Assembly (NCBI RefSeq): GCF_043677095.1
Contig: NZ_JBHLJR010000001.1
Span: forward strand, 434,001-498,000
DNA length: 64,000 nt
Source of the DNA: Natronococcus roseus
GTDB lineage: Archaea > Halobacteriota > Halobacteria > Halobacteriales > Natrialbaceae
Direction of reading: 5' to 3'
Under the pieces are notes generated by a model. The model made no database searches. It was not told the origin of the DNA and was given only the letters and a program-made list of their open reading frames with translations. The stretch's first letter is position 1; every line of letters begins with the position of its first letter. Below are positions 42,895 through 50,874 of this stretch, in pieces. Made by a program: the position numbers and the translations under genes.

Positions 42895-43548
42895 TTAGCA
42901 GTTCCACCGGTCTTTCCAGCACTCCATCATCTCGATCTCCTCTTGCTGAACGTCGATGATTTCGTCCGCGAGATCGGCGACGCGCTCGGACGCTCCCTCC
43001 TCGAGGACGTGTTCGGACATCATGATCGCGCCGTCGTGGTGAACGATCATATGTTCTGCGAACAGGCAGTCGAACTCCCGTCCCTCGGATTCGCGGAGCT
43101 CCTGGAAGTCCTCCTCGGTCAGCATGCCGTCCATCTCCTCGTGATCCATCTCGTGCTCTTCGGGATCGTCGACTCCGGCTTCGCTCAGCCACTCGTGTAG
43201 CTGTTCGATCTCCGCTTGCTGTACGTCGATGATCTCCGGACCGAGCTCACACAGCTCTCGGCTGTCCGACCGGCCGGGAATGAGCTCGGCCATTTCGATC
43301 GCTTGTTCGTGGTGGGGAATCATCCCCTGCATGAACATCACGTCCGCTTCGTTGAACTCCGAGTCTTCGTCGAAGTCGATGTGTTCTCCGTGTCCTTCGT
43401 GATGGTCGTGGTCGTCGTCGTGGTGCTCTCCGTGATCCGTTTCATCGTGTTCATCCTCGTCTTCGCTGGCGGTCGCGAAGCCTGTCAGACCGATTGCGCC
43501 CGTCGCTCCCGTGGCGTACAGGATACGGCGTCGTGTTACTCGTCGCAT
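42895..43548 (-). CDS. DUF305 family Tat-exported protein
   Basis: A 217-aa ferritin-like-fold DUF305 protein, common in copper-resistance loci. It has a Tat signal (RRVTRRRILYATGATGAI), then a His/Asp/Glu-rich linker (HGEHHDDDHDHHEGHGEH) and two homologous halves: MFMQGMIPHHEQAIEMAELI with EIIDVQQAEIEQLHEWL, and FAEHMIVHHDGAIMMSEHVL with EIIDVQQEEIEMMECWK. The Met/His content suggests external metal binding. Start ATG 43548 (MRRVTRRR). Confidence 0.93.
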   Translation of the reverse strand: MRRVTRRRILYATGATGAIGLTGFATASEDEDEHDETDHGEHHDDDHDHHEGHGEHIDFDEDSEFNEADVMFMQGMIPHHEQAIEMAELIPGRSDSRELCELGPEIIDVQQAEIEQLHEWLSEAGVDDPEEHEMDHEEMDGMLTEEDFQELRESEGREFDCLFAEHMIVHHDGAIMMSEHVLEEGASERVADLADEIIDVQQEEIEMMECWKDRWNC

Positions 43549-43952
43549 TGTAAGCGGGTCCACGGATACGTCCCGCTTCAATGGTGAATATCGTTCCAGT
43601 TCCGAAATCGTAAGTAGCTGTTTTCGGCCGGTAGAGGCGCTCGTGAGTAACTAGTGAGGTGGTGGTTTCGAGTTCGAATTACGCCCGAACAACTAGTGAG
43701 TTCCGGCGAGGGTCCCCCGCAGACGATCGATCCCACCGCATTCGGATATTCTTGTTCGAGGCGCTTTTGAGGAGGTCCCCTCCTCTCGCGCCCGCCTGCA
43801 AGGAACGGTGACGCGAATCAGTACGGTAAGAAGTGAACCGCTCTCGAGCGCTTTCTTTGGAGTCGAAGATCGGCCCCCGTCGAGAGTCGAATACTGTTAA
43901 CGACAAGTCGCTTAAAAATGGATCTCGTAGTTTAGGATGAGGTGGACAGACC
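43549..43952. other. 404-nt regulatory region between DUF305 and copA genes
   Basis: No gene is visible. The region holds a 10-bp direct repeat AACTAGTGAG (43649-43658 and 43691-43700) that frames an inverted repeat GTTCG/CGAAC, a perfect 7-bp hairpin GAGGAGG-TCC-CCTCCTC (43769-43785), and the box TTAAAAAT (43912-43919), about 37 nt before copA, likely its TATA element. The repeats may be operators for a copper regulator or traces of an inserted element. Confidence 0.45.
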
Positions 43953-46253
43953 ATGCAAACCGACCAATCGAATCTCGAACGTACCGATCTCTCCCTTTCG
44001 GGGATGTCGTGTACGACGTGCGCCTCGACCATCGAAGAGAGCCTGCAAGACGTCGAGGGGGTTGCTGACGCGTCCGTAAACTTCGCAACCGAGCGAGCGA
44101 ACGTCCACCACGATCCGGACGTCGACGTCGACACGCTCGTTGCCGCCGTCGACGCTGCCGGCTACGGAGTCCGCGACGAGCTGCTCGAGGACGAACAGGA
44201 GATGGAAGACGAGGCGGAGCTGCGGGACATGCGCCGGAGAGCGATCCGAGCGTGGATCGTCACGTCGCCGATCGTTCTCCTGATGGTCTTCATGTGGACG
44301 CCGCTGGAGGTCCTAACTGGCTTCCAGATCGACGTCGCGATGTTCATCTTCGCGACAATCGTTGTCTTCTACTACGGACGGACAACCCACGCATCCGCGT
44401 ACAGAGGAATTAAAAACGGGACGTTCAACATGGATTCGCTGATTTCGATCGGGACCCTGGTCGCGTGGGCGACCGGCATCATGGTCTTCGTGCTGCCGAT
44501 GGAGAACTACGCCGGCGTCGGTGCGATGATCATGGCCTCGCACAAGGTGGGGACCTACCTCGAGCACCGAGCGAAGGGCCGAGCGAGCGCAGCGATCGAG
44601 GGACTGGTCTCGATGCAGGCTGAAACGGCGGCGGTCGAACGGGATGGCGAAGAGGTGGAAGTCCCCATCGACGAGGTCGAAGTCGGTGATGTGATGATCG
44701 TTCGCCCCGGCGAAAAAGTGCCCGTCGACGGAACGGTCATCGACGGACGGAGCAACGTCGACGAGTCGATGGTAACGGGCGAGTCCGATCCCGTCACGAA
44801 GGAAGCGGGTGACGAGGTGATCGGAGCGACCGTGAATCAGGCGGGGCTACTCAAGGTTCGTGCGGAGAAGGTCGGCGACGACACCTTCCTCTCGCAGGTC
44901 GTCGACCTAGTCGAGGAAGCGCAGGGGACGAAGGTTCCGATTCAGGCGCTTACGGATCGAGTGACCAACTACTTCGTGCCGACCGTCCTGGTCCTCGCCG
45001 CACTCTCGTTCGTGCTGTGGGTTCTGTTTCCCGACGGAATGGCGGTCGTCGCAGGTCTCGGCGAGGCGTCTCTCCCCTGGGTCGACCTCGCACTGGACCC
45101 CCTGACGTTGGGAATCTTCGCGGCCGTCGCAGTCCTGGTGATCTCCTGTCCGTGTGCGCTCGGACTGGCGACGCCGACGGCCCTCATGGCCGGAACCGGG
45201 AAAGCCGCGGAGAACGGTATCCTCTTCCGCGACGGAGAGGCCATCCAGACGATGAAAGACCTCGACGTCGTGGTGCTCGACAAAACGGGAACGATCACGG
45301 AGGGGAACCACTCCGTTACGGATGTCGTCACGAAATCTAGCCGGCAGCCACGCAGCGACGGTGGGAGTGCCGTGGCCGATGAGTCGGCAACCGAATTCGA
45401 CGAGCGAGACGTCGTGAGGCTCGCAGCCTCCGCCGAGCGGGGAAGCGAACACCCCATCGGACAGGCGATCATCGACTACGCTGACGAACGGGATATCGAA
45501 CTGGCCGAACCGGACGAGTTCGATAGCGTCCCCGGAAAAGGGATTACGGCGACGATCGACGGGCAAACCGTCTCCGTCGGAAATACGACGTTCTTCGAGG
45601 AGGTCGGCATCCCGCTCGCCTTCGAGGCGGAGCTGAACGCCCTCGAGGAGGAGGGCAAGACGACCGTGCTCGTCGGGGTCGAGGACGAGGTCGTCGGCGT
45701 CGTCAGTACGGCCGATACGATCAAGGAAGAATCCTCCGACGCGATCCGGGAACTCCACGACCGCGGGCTCGAGACGTGGATGATCACCGGCGACAACGAG
45801 CGGACGGCCCGCGCGATCGCCGACGAGGTCGACATCGATCCCGACCGCGTCATGGCCGGCGTCCTCCCGGAGGACAAGATCGACAAAGTCCGCGAGCTAC
45901 AGGACGCAGGGTACGAGGTTGCGATGGTCGGCGACGGCATCAACGACGCCCCGGCGCTGAAGCAGGCGAACGTCGGCGTCGCCATCGGGACCGGGACCGA
46001 TATCGCGATCCAGTCCAGCGACGTCAGCCTCGTTCGAGGGTCGCTCGATGCACTCGTGAACTCGTTTACCCTCTCGGAACGGATCTTCTCGAAGATCAAG
46101 CAGAACCTCTTCTGGGCGTTCGTCTACAATACGGTGGCGATCCCGATCGCCTTCTTCGGGCTTCTCCACCCGGTCATCGCCGTCGTTGCGATGTTCACCT
46201 CCAGTCTGTCGGTTATCACGAACTCGGCCCGTCTGCGGAATCTCGAGCTGTAG
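43953..46253 (+). CDS. copA: Copper-exporting P1B-type ATPase, CPC class
   Basis: A 766-aa Cu(I) exporter. An N-terminal HMA domain (about residues 10-75) has the copper motif LSGMSCTTCAST. The membrane site is VISCPCALGLATPTAL; the phosphorylated aspartate is in LDKTGTITEGN, the actuator loop MVTGESDPVTKEAGDEV and the hinge AMVGDGINDAPALK. The HP motif for ATP is in SEHPIGQAI. It complements the CPH ATPase at 39269. The 3' end overlaps the frameshifted convergent gene by 38 nt. Start ATG 43953. Confidence 0.96.
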   Translation: MQTDQSNLERTDLSLSGMSCTTCASTIEESLQDVEGVADASVNFATERANVHHDPDVDVDTLVAAVDAAGYGVRDELLEDEQEMEDEAELRDMRRRAIRAWIVTSPIVLLMVFMWTPLEVLTGFQIDVAMFIFATIVVFYYGRTTHASAYRGIKNGTFNMDSLISIGTLVAWATGIMVFVLPMENYAGVGAMIMASHKVGTYLEHRAKGRASAAIEGLVSMQAETAAVERDGEEVEVPIDEVEVGDVMIVRPGEKVPVDGTVIDGRSNVDESMVTGESDPVTKEAGDEVIGATVNQAGLLKVRAEKVGDDTFLSQVVDLVEEAQGTKVPIQALTDRVTNYFVPTVLVLAALSFVLWVLFPDGMAVVAGLGEASLPWVDLALDPLTLGIFAAVAVLVISCPCALGLATPTALMAGTGKAAENGILFRDGEAIQTMKDLDVVVLDKTGTITEGNHSVTDVVTKSSRQPRSDGGSAVADESATEFDERDVVRLAASAERGSEHPIGQAIIDYADERDIELAEPDEFDSVPGKGITATIDGQTVSVGNTTFFEEVGIPLAFEAELNALEEEGKTTVLVGVEDEVVGVVSTADTIKEESSDAIRELHDRGLETWMITGDNERTARAIADEVDIDPDRVMAGVLPEDKIDKVRELQDAGYEVAMVGDGINDAPALKQANVGVAIGTGTDIAIQSSDVSLVRGSLDALVNSFTLSERIFSKIKQNLFWAFVYNTVAIPIAFFGLLHPVIAVVAMFTSSLSVITNSARLRNLEL

Positions 46254-46568
46254 CCGGCTTCTCTCTCGCTTTGCGGTCTCGTAAGTCGTCGAGCGCGGAG
46301 ATCGGATCGGATCGTCGGGGCCGTGTTCCTCGGCCATTTGCGTCGCTTCGGCGGCGTACCGTTCCCGAAGCTCTGGCTCATCGACGGTTCCGAGATTGGC
46401 GGGGGAGACGTCCTTGGCAGCAGTTACCGTTCCCAGCGCCTGTGGTGTGACTTCCTTCGGGTAGGCTTCGTCTTCTTCGAGGGTGGCATACTGGAGAGCA
46501 ATGAGGTCTCGATCACTGTAACCGCGATCGACGAGCCACACACGGACCTCGTCTGTCGACGGTAACAT
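46216..46568 (-). pseudogene. Unknown haloarchaeal gene, frameshifted by a 5-bp tandem duplication
   Basis: From ATG 46568 the frame reads PSTDEVRVWLVDRGYSDRDL, LIALQYATLEEDEAYPKEV and so on to AEEHGPDDPI, then becomes unnatural (RSPRSTTYETAKRERS) and runs on antisense through copA. At the break, the minus strand has GATCC repeated in tandem (plus-strand ATCGG at 46301-46305 and 46306-46310). Removing one unit restores SALDDLRDRKAREKPATARD and a TGA at 46216-46218. So the intact gene was about 115 codons, convergent with copA. I do not recognise the family. Confidence 0.7.
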
Positions 46569-46656
46569 GAGCACACAAACGGGAAGCAGAATAATACCAG
46601 CTGAGCTCGAGGGCGGGACTCAGCACAGGTACACGCTGATGCTGTACTCGTGAGAG

Positions 46657-47013
46657 CTACTCCGTGCGCTCGAGGCGTTTCCGACGCTCTTCGAACTCTT
46701 CGTCCGAAATTTCACCTCGAGCGTAGGCAATCCGCAACTCCTCGAGCGCCGGATCGGACCGTCGAGCGGCAGGTCGCCGAAGGAGACGGTACAGCAAGTA
46801 CCCGACTACGAGAACGGTAGCCACCGGAACGATCGCCATGAGAAGCCACATCCACGCCGCCCCGGTTCCGTTCCACGCGCCGCCGTTCCACATGTGACCC
46901 CAACCCCACAACCCCATTACCGGCATCGCCAGAATCATCATAACAAGCGGTAGCAACAGGATCACGGCGACGAGTATCAGAGCCGTCCGAACTAGAGAAT
47001 CGTCGGTTGACAT
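46657..47013 (-). CDS. SHOCT domain membrane protein
   Basis: A 118-aa protein with two membrane helices (TALILVAVILLLPLVMMILA and WMWLLMAIVPVATVLVVGYL), a Gly/Trp/Asn-rich loop between them (LWGWGHMWNGGAWNGTG) and a C-terminal SHOCT domain (LEELRIAYARGEISDEEFEE). The gene is similar along its whole length to the decayed copy at 58821-59204. Such proteins often occur in metal-resistance loci. Start ATG 47013. Confidence 0.9.
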   Translation of the reverse strand: MSTDDSLVRTALILVAVILLLPLVMMILAMPVMGLWGWGHMWNGGAWNGTGAAWMWLLMAIVPVATVLVVGYLLYRLLRRPAARRSDPALEELRIAYARGEISDEEFEERRKRLERTE

Positions 47014-47178
47014 ACCCGGAGTTACGCTGGTCGAAGTACTCTATCTAACCCCTGAGTCCCACGCAATGAGAAATGCAGATCGGGAGAACGTTCCACTCTC
47101 GAAAGACGATCGTTTGTACGGAGCCGTTTAGTTAGCGGGGTTTGAGAAGCGATCAAGTCCTCGAGCTAGTTTGGAACG

Positions 47179-47346
47179 ATGCTCGCAGACCTGTCCGGCG
47201 AGTGCCACGCGCCGGAATTTGATGAAGCGTGGGAGCGTGAGCGGACGGCGAACACCCTGATCGGCGTCGCCGTCCAACTCCGCTCGACCGGTTGTTCGAT
47301 TCGAGATACAAACTGTTCTGAGCCCTGTGCGACCATAAGACACTGA
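47179..47346 (+). pseudogene. IS6-family-like transposase, N-terminal fragment
   Basis: A 55-codon reading frame gives MLADLSGECHAPEFDEAWER, ERTANTLIGVAVQLRSTGCS and IRDT before losing sense. From memory this matches the start of haloarchaeal IS6-type transposases, in which ERERTATPVR is followed by an AVRLHAAGCSLRET segment and a DDE domain. Only this start remains; the DDE part and element ends are missing. It lies beside a regulator gene truncated at about 47395, consistent with an old insertion and deletion. Confidence 0.6.
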
Positions 47347-47387
47347 TCTGACGGTAATCCCCCAGTTGACTGACCCTCATCGATCGA

Positions 47388-47519
47388 CTACCCTAGAGGG
47401 GCGCCGGTCCGCGATCGCAGGTCGGCCCGGTCGCACCCCCGTTCAGCGAGCGCATCGAGTACCCCGACCCGATGGGTCGAACTGGCGATAAATTCGATCT
47501 CCTCGATCGGCGACCCCAT
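47388..47519 (-). pseudogene. Truncated winged-helix regulator
   Basis: Starting at ATG 47519 the minus strand encodes MGSPIEEIEFIASSTHRVGV, LDALAERGCDRADLRSRTGA, then PLG and a stop. This is the standard opening of haloarchaeal winged-helix regulators (IEFLARSxxRVxVLDAL...DLxxxTGAS), which normally continue for about 200 further residues. The homology ends at about 47397, close to the transposase fragment on the other strand, so an insertion or deletion removed the rest. Confidence 0.65.
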
Positions 47520-47863
47520 TGCAGTCGATGGGACGGATCCCGTATTACGTCTTTGGGGGGTGGCGAGCAGTCCGGTGAGGGACCGAGGTTACCACGCTCG
47601 CGAGAAAGAACCGATCGGCACCCATCGCTCGCTCGAGACACTCGTCGCCGTCTCCACCGTTCTGATCGTGGTAGCCTGAACCGACGCGACCGCCGACGAG
47701 AGGCGGCTGACGGCCGCGCCGGTACGACACCCGGTAGTATTCGAGTGTGCGCTCCCCCCGTTTGCGCGTCGAGATCACCGAAATACGGGGGTAGCCGTAC
47801 CCGCCGTTTCGTATCGGCCAGCCGACGCACGATTTATCTTCACACGCTCGAGAAGGAATACAC
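47520..47863. other. 344-nt intergenic region
   Basis: No gene is visible in this stretch; the open frames are Arg/Pro-rich shadows. TTTAT at 47833-47837 lies about 29 nt before the ATG at 47864 and is the likely TATA box of that gene. Confidence 0.4.
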
Positions 47864-48673
47864 ATGAAGCGACGCACGGTGCTCGGCGCCGGGGCCGCGA
47901 CCGCCGGCCTAGTCGCGGGCGCGAGCGTCCTCCGCTCGAGGGGCGAGTCGCCGGGACCGGGCGAGCCGCCCTCCTCCCACTCGTCAATGGACCTCGAGAC
48001 GCGCCCGATCATGGAGGGAACCGACCGCGAGACGCCGCTGTTCGAACTCGAGGCCCCGGAGTCGGGTCCGACGGCGATCGTCTTCGGCGGGATCCACGGT
48101 GGCGAGACGAACGGCTACCGGGCTGCCGAGGAGGTTATCGGCTGGGGCGTCGAGCAGGGAACAGTAGTCGTGATCCCCTGGGCCGAGATCGTCGCCGTCG
48201 AACGAAACACCCGCGACGGCCCGGAGGGGGATCTGAACCGGAAGTTCCCCGCCGGCGAGGAGCCGACGACCGAACTCGCGCGGGCGCTGTGGGCGGAGGT
48301 CGAACGCTACGATCCCGACGTCGTGCTCGACCTGCATCGCTCTCGAGGGATCTACAACACTCACGATCGGTGGGTCGGCCAGGCGATCTTTCCGACGGGA
48401 GCGGGCGACGCCCCCGCCGACGCCAGGGCGGTGATCGAGCACATGAACGACGAGCACGTCCCGCGGCTCATGCTCCCCCACCGGTTCACGATGGGGAACA
48501 CACAGACCGGCTCGAACCCGCTGTTGATCCACAAAGTTGGCGGCGACCTCGAGCGACCCGGCTTCCTCGTCGAGCTCACGGATTTCATGCTCGACCCGGC
48601 GACCCAGGTGCGCTGGACGACCGAGATTACGGAACGGCTGCTCGAGCGCTACGGCCTCGAGCGGATCGCATGA
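47864..48673 (+). CDS. Succinylglutamate desuccinylase/aspartoacylase-like zinc hydrolase
   Basis: A 269-aa M14-type zinc hydrolase with a Tat-like signal (MKRRTVLGAGAATAGLVAGA), so it is probably exported or membrane-held. The zinc ligands are in FGGIHGGETNGYRAAEE (His...Glu) and VVLDLHRSRGIYN (His); the arginine and asparagine pair for substrate binding is in EGDLNRKFPAGEEPT; GFLVELTDFM holds the C-terminal glutamate. It would cleave an N-acyl amino acid or short peptide outside the cell. Coupled by 4 nt to the next gene. Confidence 0.87.
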   Translation: MKRRTVLGAGAATAGLVAGASVLRSRGESPGPGEPPSSHSSMDLETRPIMEGTDRETPLFELEAPESGPTAIVFGGIHGGETNGYRAAEEVIGWGVEQGTVVVIPWAEIVAVERNTRDGPEGDLNRKFPAGEEPTTELARALWAEVERYDPDVVLDLHRSRGIYNTHDRWVGQAIFPTGAGDAPADARAVIEHMNDEHVPRLMLPHRFTMGNTQTGSNPLLIHKVGGDLERPGFLVELTDFMLDPATQVRWTTEITERLLERYGLERIA

Positions 48674-48981
48674 ACGAGTATCGCGAGTTCGCGGTTCAGG
48701 TCCTGTTCGGACCGGCGACGGTCGTCGCGTTCTGCCTGCTGTTCGTCCCCGTGACCCTCGGCGTCCTCGACACCCGGCTGATGACGCCGTTCGCGGCGCC
48801 GGGATACGCGGTCTTGCTCGCGATGACCGTCGTCGGGAGCTACGTGCTCCCGCAGTACGGCCTCTGGATCTACTGGATCCCCTTCACCGTCGTCTGCTAC
48901 GGGATCGCGACGGTCGTCGGTGGACTCTACTACGGGATCGGTAGGGTTCGGGACTCGAGGGGATCCGCGTCCGCGCCCTGA
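48670..48981 (+). CDS. Small membrane protein coupled to the zinc hydrolase
   Basis: A 103-aa product with three hydrophobic helices (about residues 10-31, 38-58, 62-88) and a short polar tail (VRDSRGSASAP). The ATG overlaps the hydrolase stop by 4 nt (ATGA), so translational coupling is likely. I recognise no family; it might anchor or assist the exported hydrolase. Confidence 0.68.
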   Translation: MNEYREFAVQVLFGPATVVAFCLLFVPVTLGVLDTRLMTPFAAPGYAVLLAMTVVGSYVLPQYGLWIYWIPFTVVCYGIATVVGGLYYGIGRVRDSRGSASAP

Positions 48982-49047
48982 ACGCCGAAACGAATCGATC
49001 GTTTTCGACGTATCGTCGGTTTCGGGGGATCATCGAATCCGTGACCA

Positions 49048-49971
49048 CTAAGCGATCGCTTCGACCTCGACGGTCGCCGTTTCGGGCTCGTCGTCGACCA
49101 GCACCGTCGCCTCTCCCTCGAGAACACGCTCGCCGTCCGAATCGAGGACGTCGGTCGTCAGTTCGAACTTCCGATCGCCGATCTCGCCGACGATCTCACA
49201 GACCGCCGTAACGCGCTCGCCGAGGTCGACCGGCGCCAGAAACGCCAGATCCTGGGAGACGTAGATGGTGACCCCGGGAAGCCTGGCGAGGGCGGCGCTG
49301 ATGAGCCCGCTCACGAGCGTCCCGTGAACGATTCGCCGGCCGAACCGCGTCTCGCCCGCGTAGCGCTCGTCGAGGTGAAGCCGGTTGGTGTCGCCCGACG
49401 CCGTCGCGAACGACCGCACGTCCGCCTCGGAGACGGTCTTCGAGAACTCCGCCCGGTCGCCCACGCTCAGGCCGTCGGCGGAGACCGTCGAGCACTCGAA
49501 CATCCAGTCGGCGAGTTCGTACTCGGTCTCCTGTCTGGCGCGGTACTGGGGCCTCGACTCGGGATCGGTGGCGAGCGTCCGACGGTGGAAGACCTGCGGG
49601 GCGTACCGGATCACGTCGTCGGTGCTCACCAGGCCGACGAGACGGGCGTCCTCGACGACGACCAGTCGAGCAACTCCGTGATCGTGCATGGTCTCGAGAG
49701 CGTCCTCGAGCTCGGCGGCCGGCTCGGTCGTCGCGACCGGCACGGACATGACGTCCGCCAGCAGCTTTTTGCGCGGGGACTCGCTCCAGTCGAGCGCACG
49801 GATAAGATCGGTACCAGTTGCGATGCCGACGACCTCGTCGTCTTCGAGGACTACTATCGAATTGATCTCCTCCTCGAGAAGGGTTCCCGCGGTGTCGGCG
49901 ACAGTCTCGCTCGGCGTCGCCGTGACTACCGGCGTGCTCATGACGTCTGCGACGCGGATCGGATACGACAT
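49048..49971 (-). CDS. CBS-pair domain fused to a MaoC-like dehydratase
   Basis: A 307-aa fusion. Residues 1 to about 130 are two CBS repeats (VADVMSTPVVTATPSETVAD with NSIVVLEDDEVVGIATGTDL, then LADVMSVPVATTEPAAELED with VARLVVVEDARLVGLVSTDD). The rest (about 165-300) is a hot-dog MaoC domain with the hydratase motif FATASGDTNRLHLDERYA and RIVHGTLVSGLISAAL. The CBS pair probably binds an adenosine-containing ligand such as CoA, ATP or SAM and tunes the (R)-enoyl-CoA hydratase-like domain. Confidence 0.92.
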   Translation of the reverse strand: MSYPIRVADVMSTPVVTATPSETVADTAGTLLEEEINSIVVLEDDEVVGIATGTDLIRALDWSESPRKKLLADVMSVPVATTEPAAELEDALETMHDHGVARLVVVEDARLVGLVSTDDVIRYAPQVFHRRTLATDPESRPQYRARQETEYELADWMFECSTVSADGLSVGDRAEFSKTVSEADVRSFATASGDTNRLHLDERYAGETRFGRRIVHGTLVSGLISAALARLPGVTIYVSQDLAFLAPVDLGERVTAVCEIVGEIGDRKFELTTDVLDSDGERVLEGEATVLVDDEPETATVEVEAIA

Positions 49972-50172
49972 GGGTCGGCACGTACGCTGCCGTCGATCAT
50001 AGTATGACAGTCCGATCTTCCCACGTCGCGGACTCGCGGTACGGCCCAGTGTAAACTATTCGCTCCCGGTAAACGGGCTTTTGTTCGTTTTCCGGACGAT
50101 CGAAACGAAGAACGTACGATACGAGTGGTACGCGGACACGTCTCCGACGGGAGTTTGTCCCCGATTCGACGG

Positions 50173-50766
50173 CTACGACCGGCTGGATTCCCGAACCGAG
50201 ATCACGGGTCGATCCACCGATCGCAGGATTTCCTGGGAGACGCTGCCGAACAGCGTCTGCCGGGCGGGAGAGCGATCGCGGCCGCCGACCACGACGAAGT
50301 CGGGATCGATGTCCTCGATCGCGGCGAGAACCTGCTCGGTCGGTTCGCCGACGTCGCCGCGGATCTCGTAGTCGATGCCGTCCTCCTCGAGGGCCGCTGT
50401 GAACTCCCGAATCAGCTCCTTTCGCTCGAGAACCCCCTCGATCCCCTCCGCGGACGGCGACTCGGTCCCTTCCGTGGCGTCCTTGCTCTCGGACCGCTCA
50501 AGTATCCAGTCGGGAACGTCGCCCTCGATCCCCGGTTGGGTCGCCGGTTCCGTCCGCGACCACCGTTGTACCCACTCGCGGGGCTCCTCGTCGTTCGCCG
50601 CTTCGGTCTGTGAAACCGCCTGTCGGTACGTCTCCTCGGTGAGGACGTGAACGAGCACGACCGTCGCGTCCACCGGGGCGGCGACGTCGATCACGGCGCT
50701 GGCGATCTCGTCGGCGCGTCCCCGATCCTCCTCGCCGACGGTTACCAGGATCGTGTCTACGCTCAT
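50173..50766 (-). CDS. Universal stress protein, UspA family
   Basis: A 197-aa UspA-fold protein (DTILVTVGEEDRGRADEIAS at the start, VDATVVLVHVLTEETY, then DFVVVGGRDRSPARQTLFGS near the end, with the usual GxxxxPVISV finish). The GGRDRSP...GS stretch corresponds to the ATP-binding loop. A large polar insert (about residues 55-110) is longer than in most family members. Divergent from the asparaginase gene. Confidence 0.93.
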   Translation of the reverse strand: MSVDTILVTVGEEDRGRADEIASAVIDVAAPVDATVVLVHVLTEETYRQAVSQTEAANDEEPREWVQRWSRTEPATQPGIEGDVPDWILERSESKDATEGTESPSAEGIEGVLERKELIREFTAALEEDGIDYEIRGDVGEPTEQVLAAIEDIDPDFVVVGGRDRSPARQTLFGSVSQEILRSVDRPVISVRESSRS

Positions 50767-50874
50767 GCGGGTTTCTTCGACCTCAAGGGAAATAGTGCTA
50801 TCACCCGGCTCGAGCCATCTCCTATTTTGCAGCGAGGCACACCCTTATTTTGGCACCTGCTCGCACAGTACACG

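Noticed and set aside
43655..43695. A tRNA-like T-arm (GAGTTCGAATTACGC) before copA
   Set aside because: The five bases on each side of the TTCGAAT loop do not pair, and no acceptor or anticodon arm can be drawn.
47393..47830. A 145-codon minus-strand frame in the 47.5 kb gap
   Set aside because: It is out of frame with the recognisable truncated regulator and is Arg/Pro/Ser-rich, as expected of a shadow.
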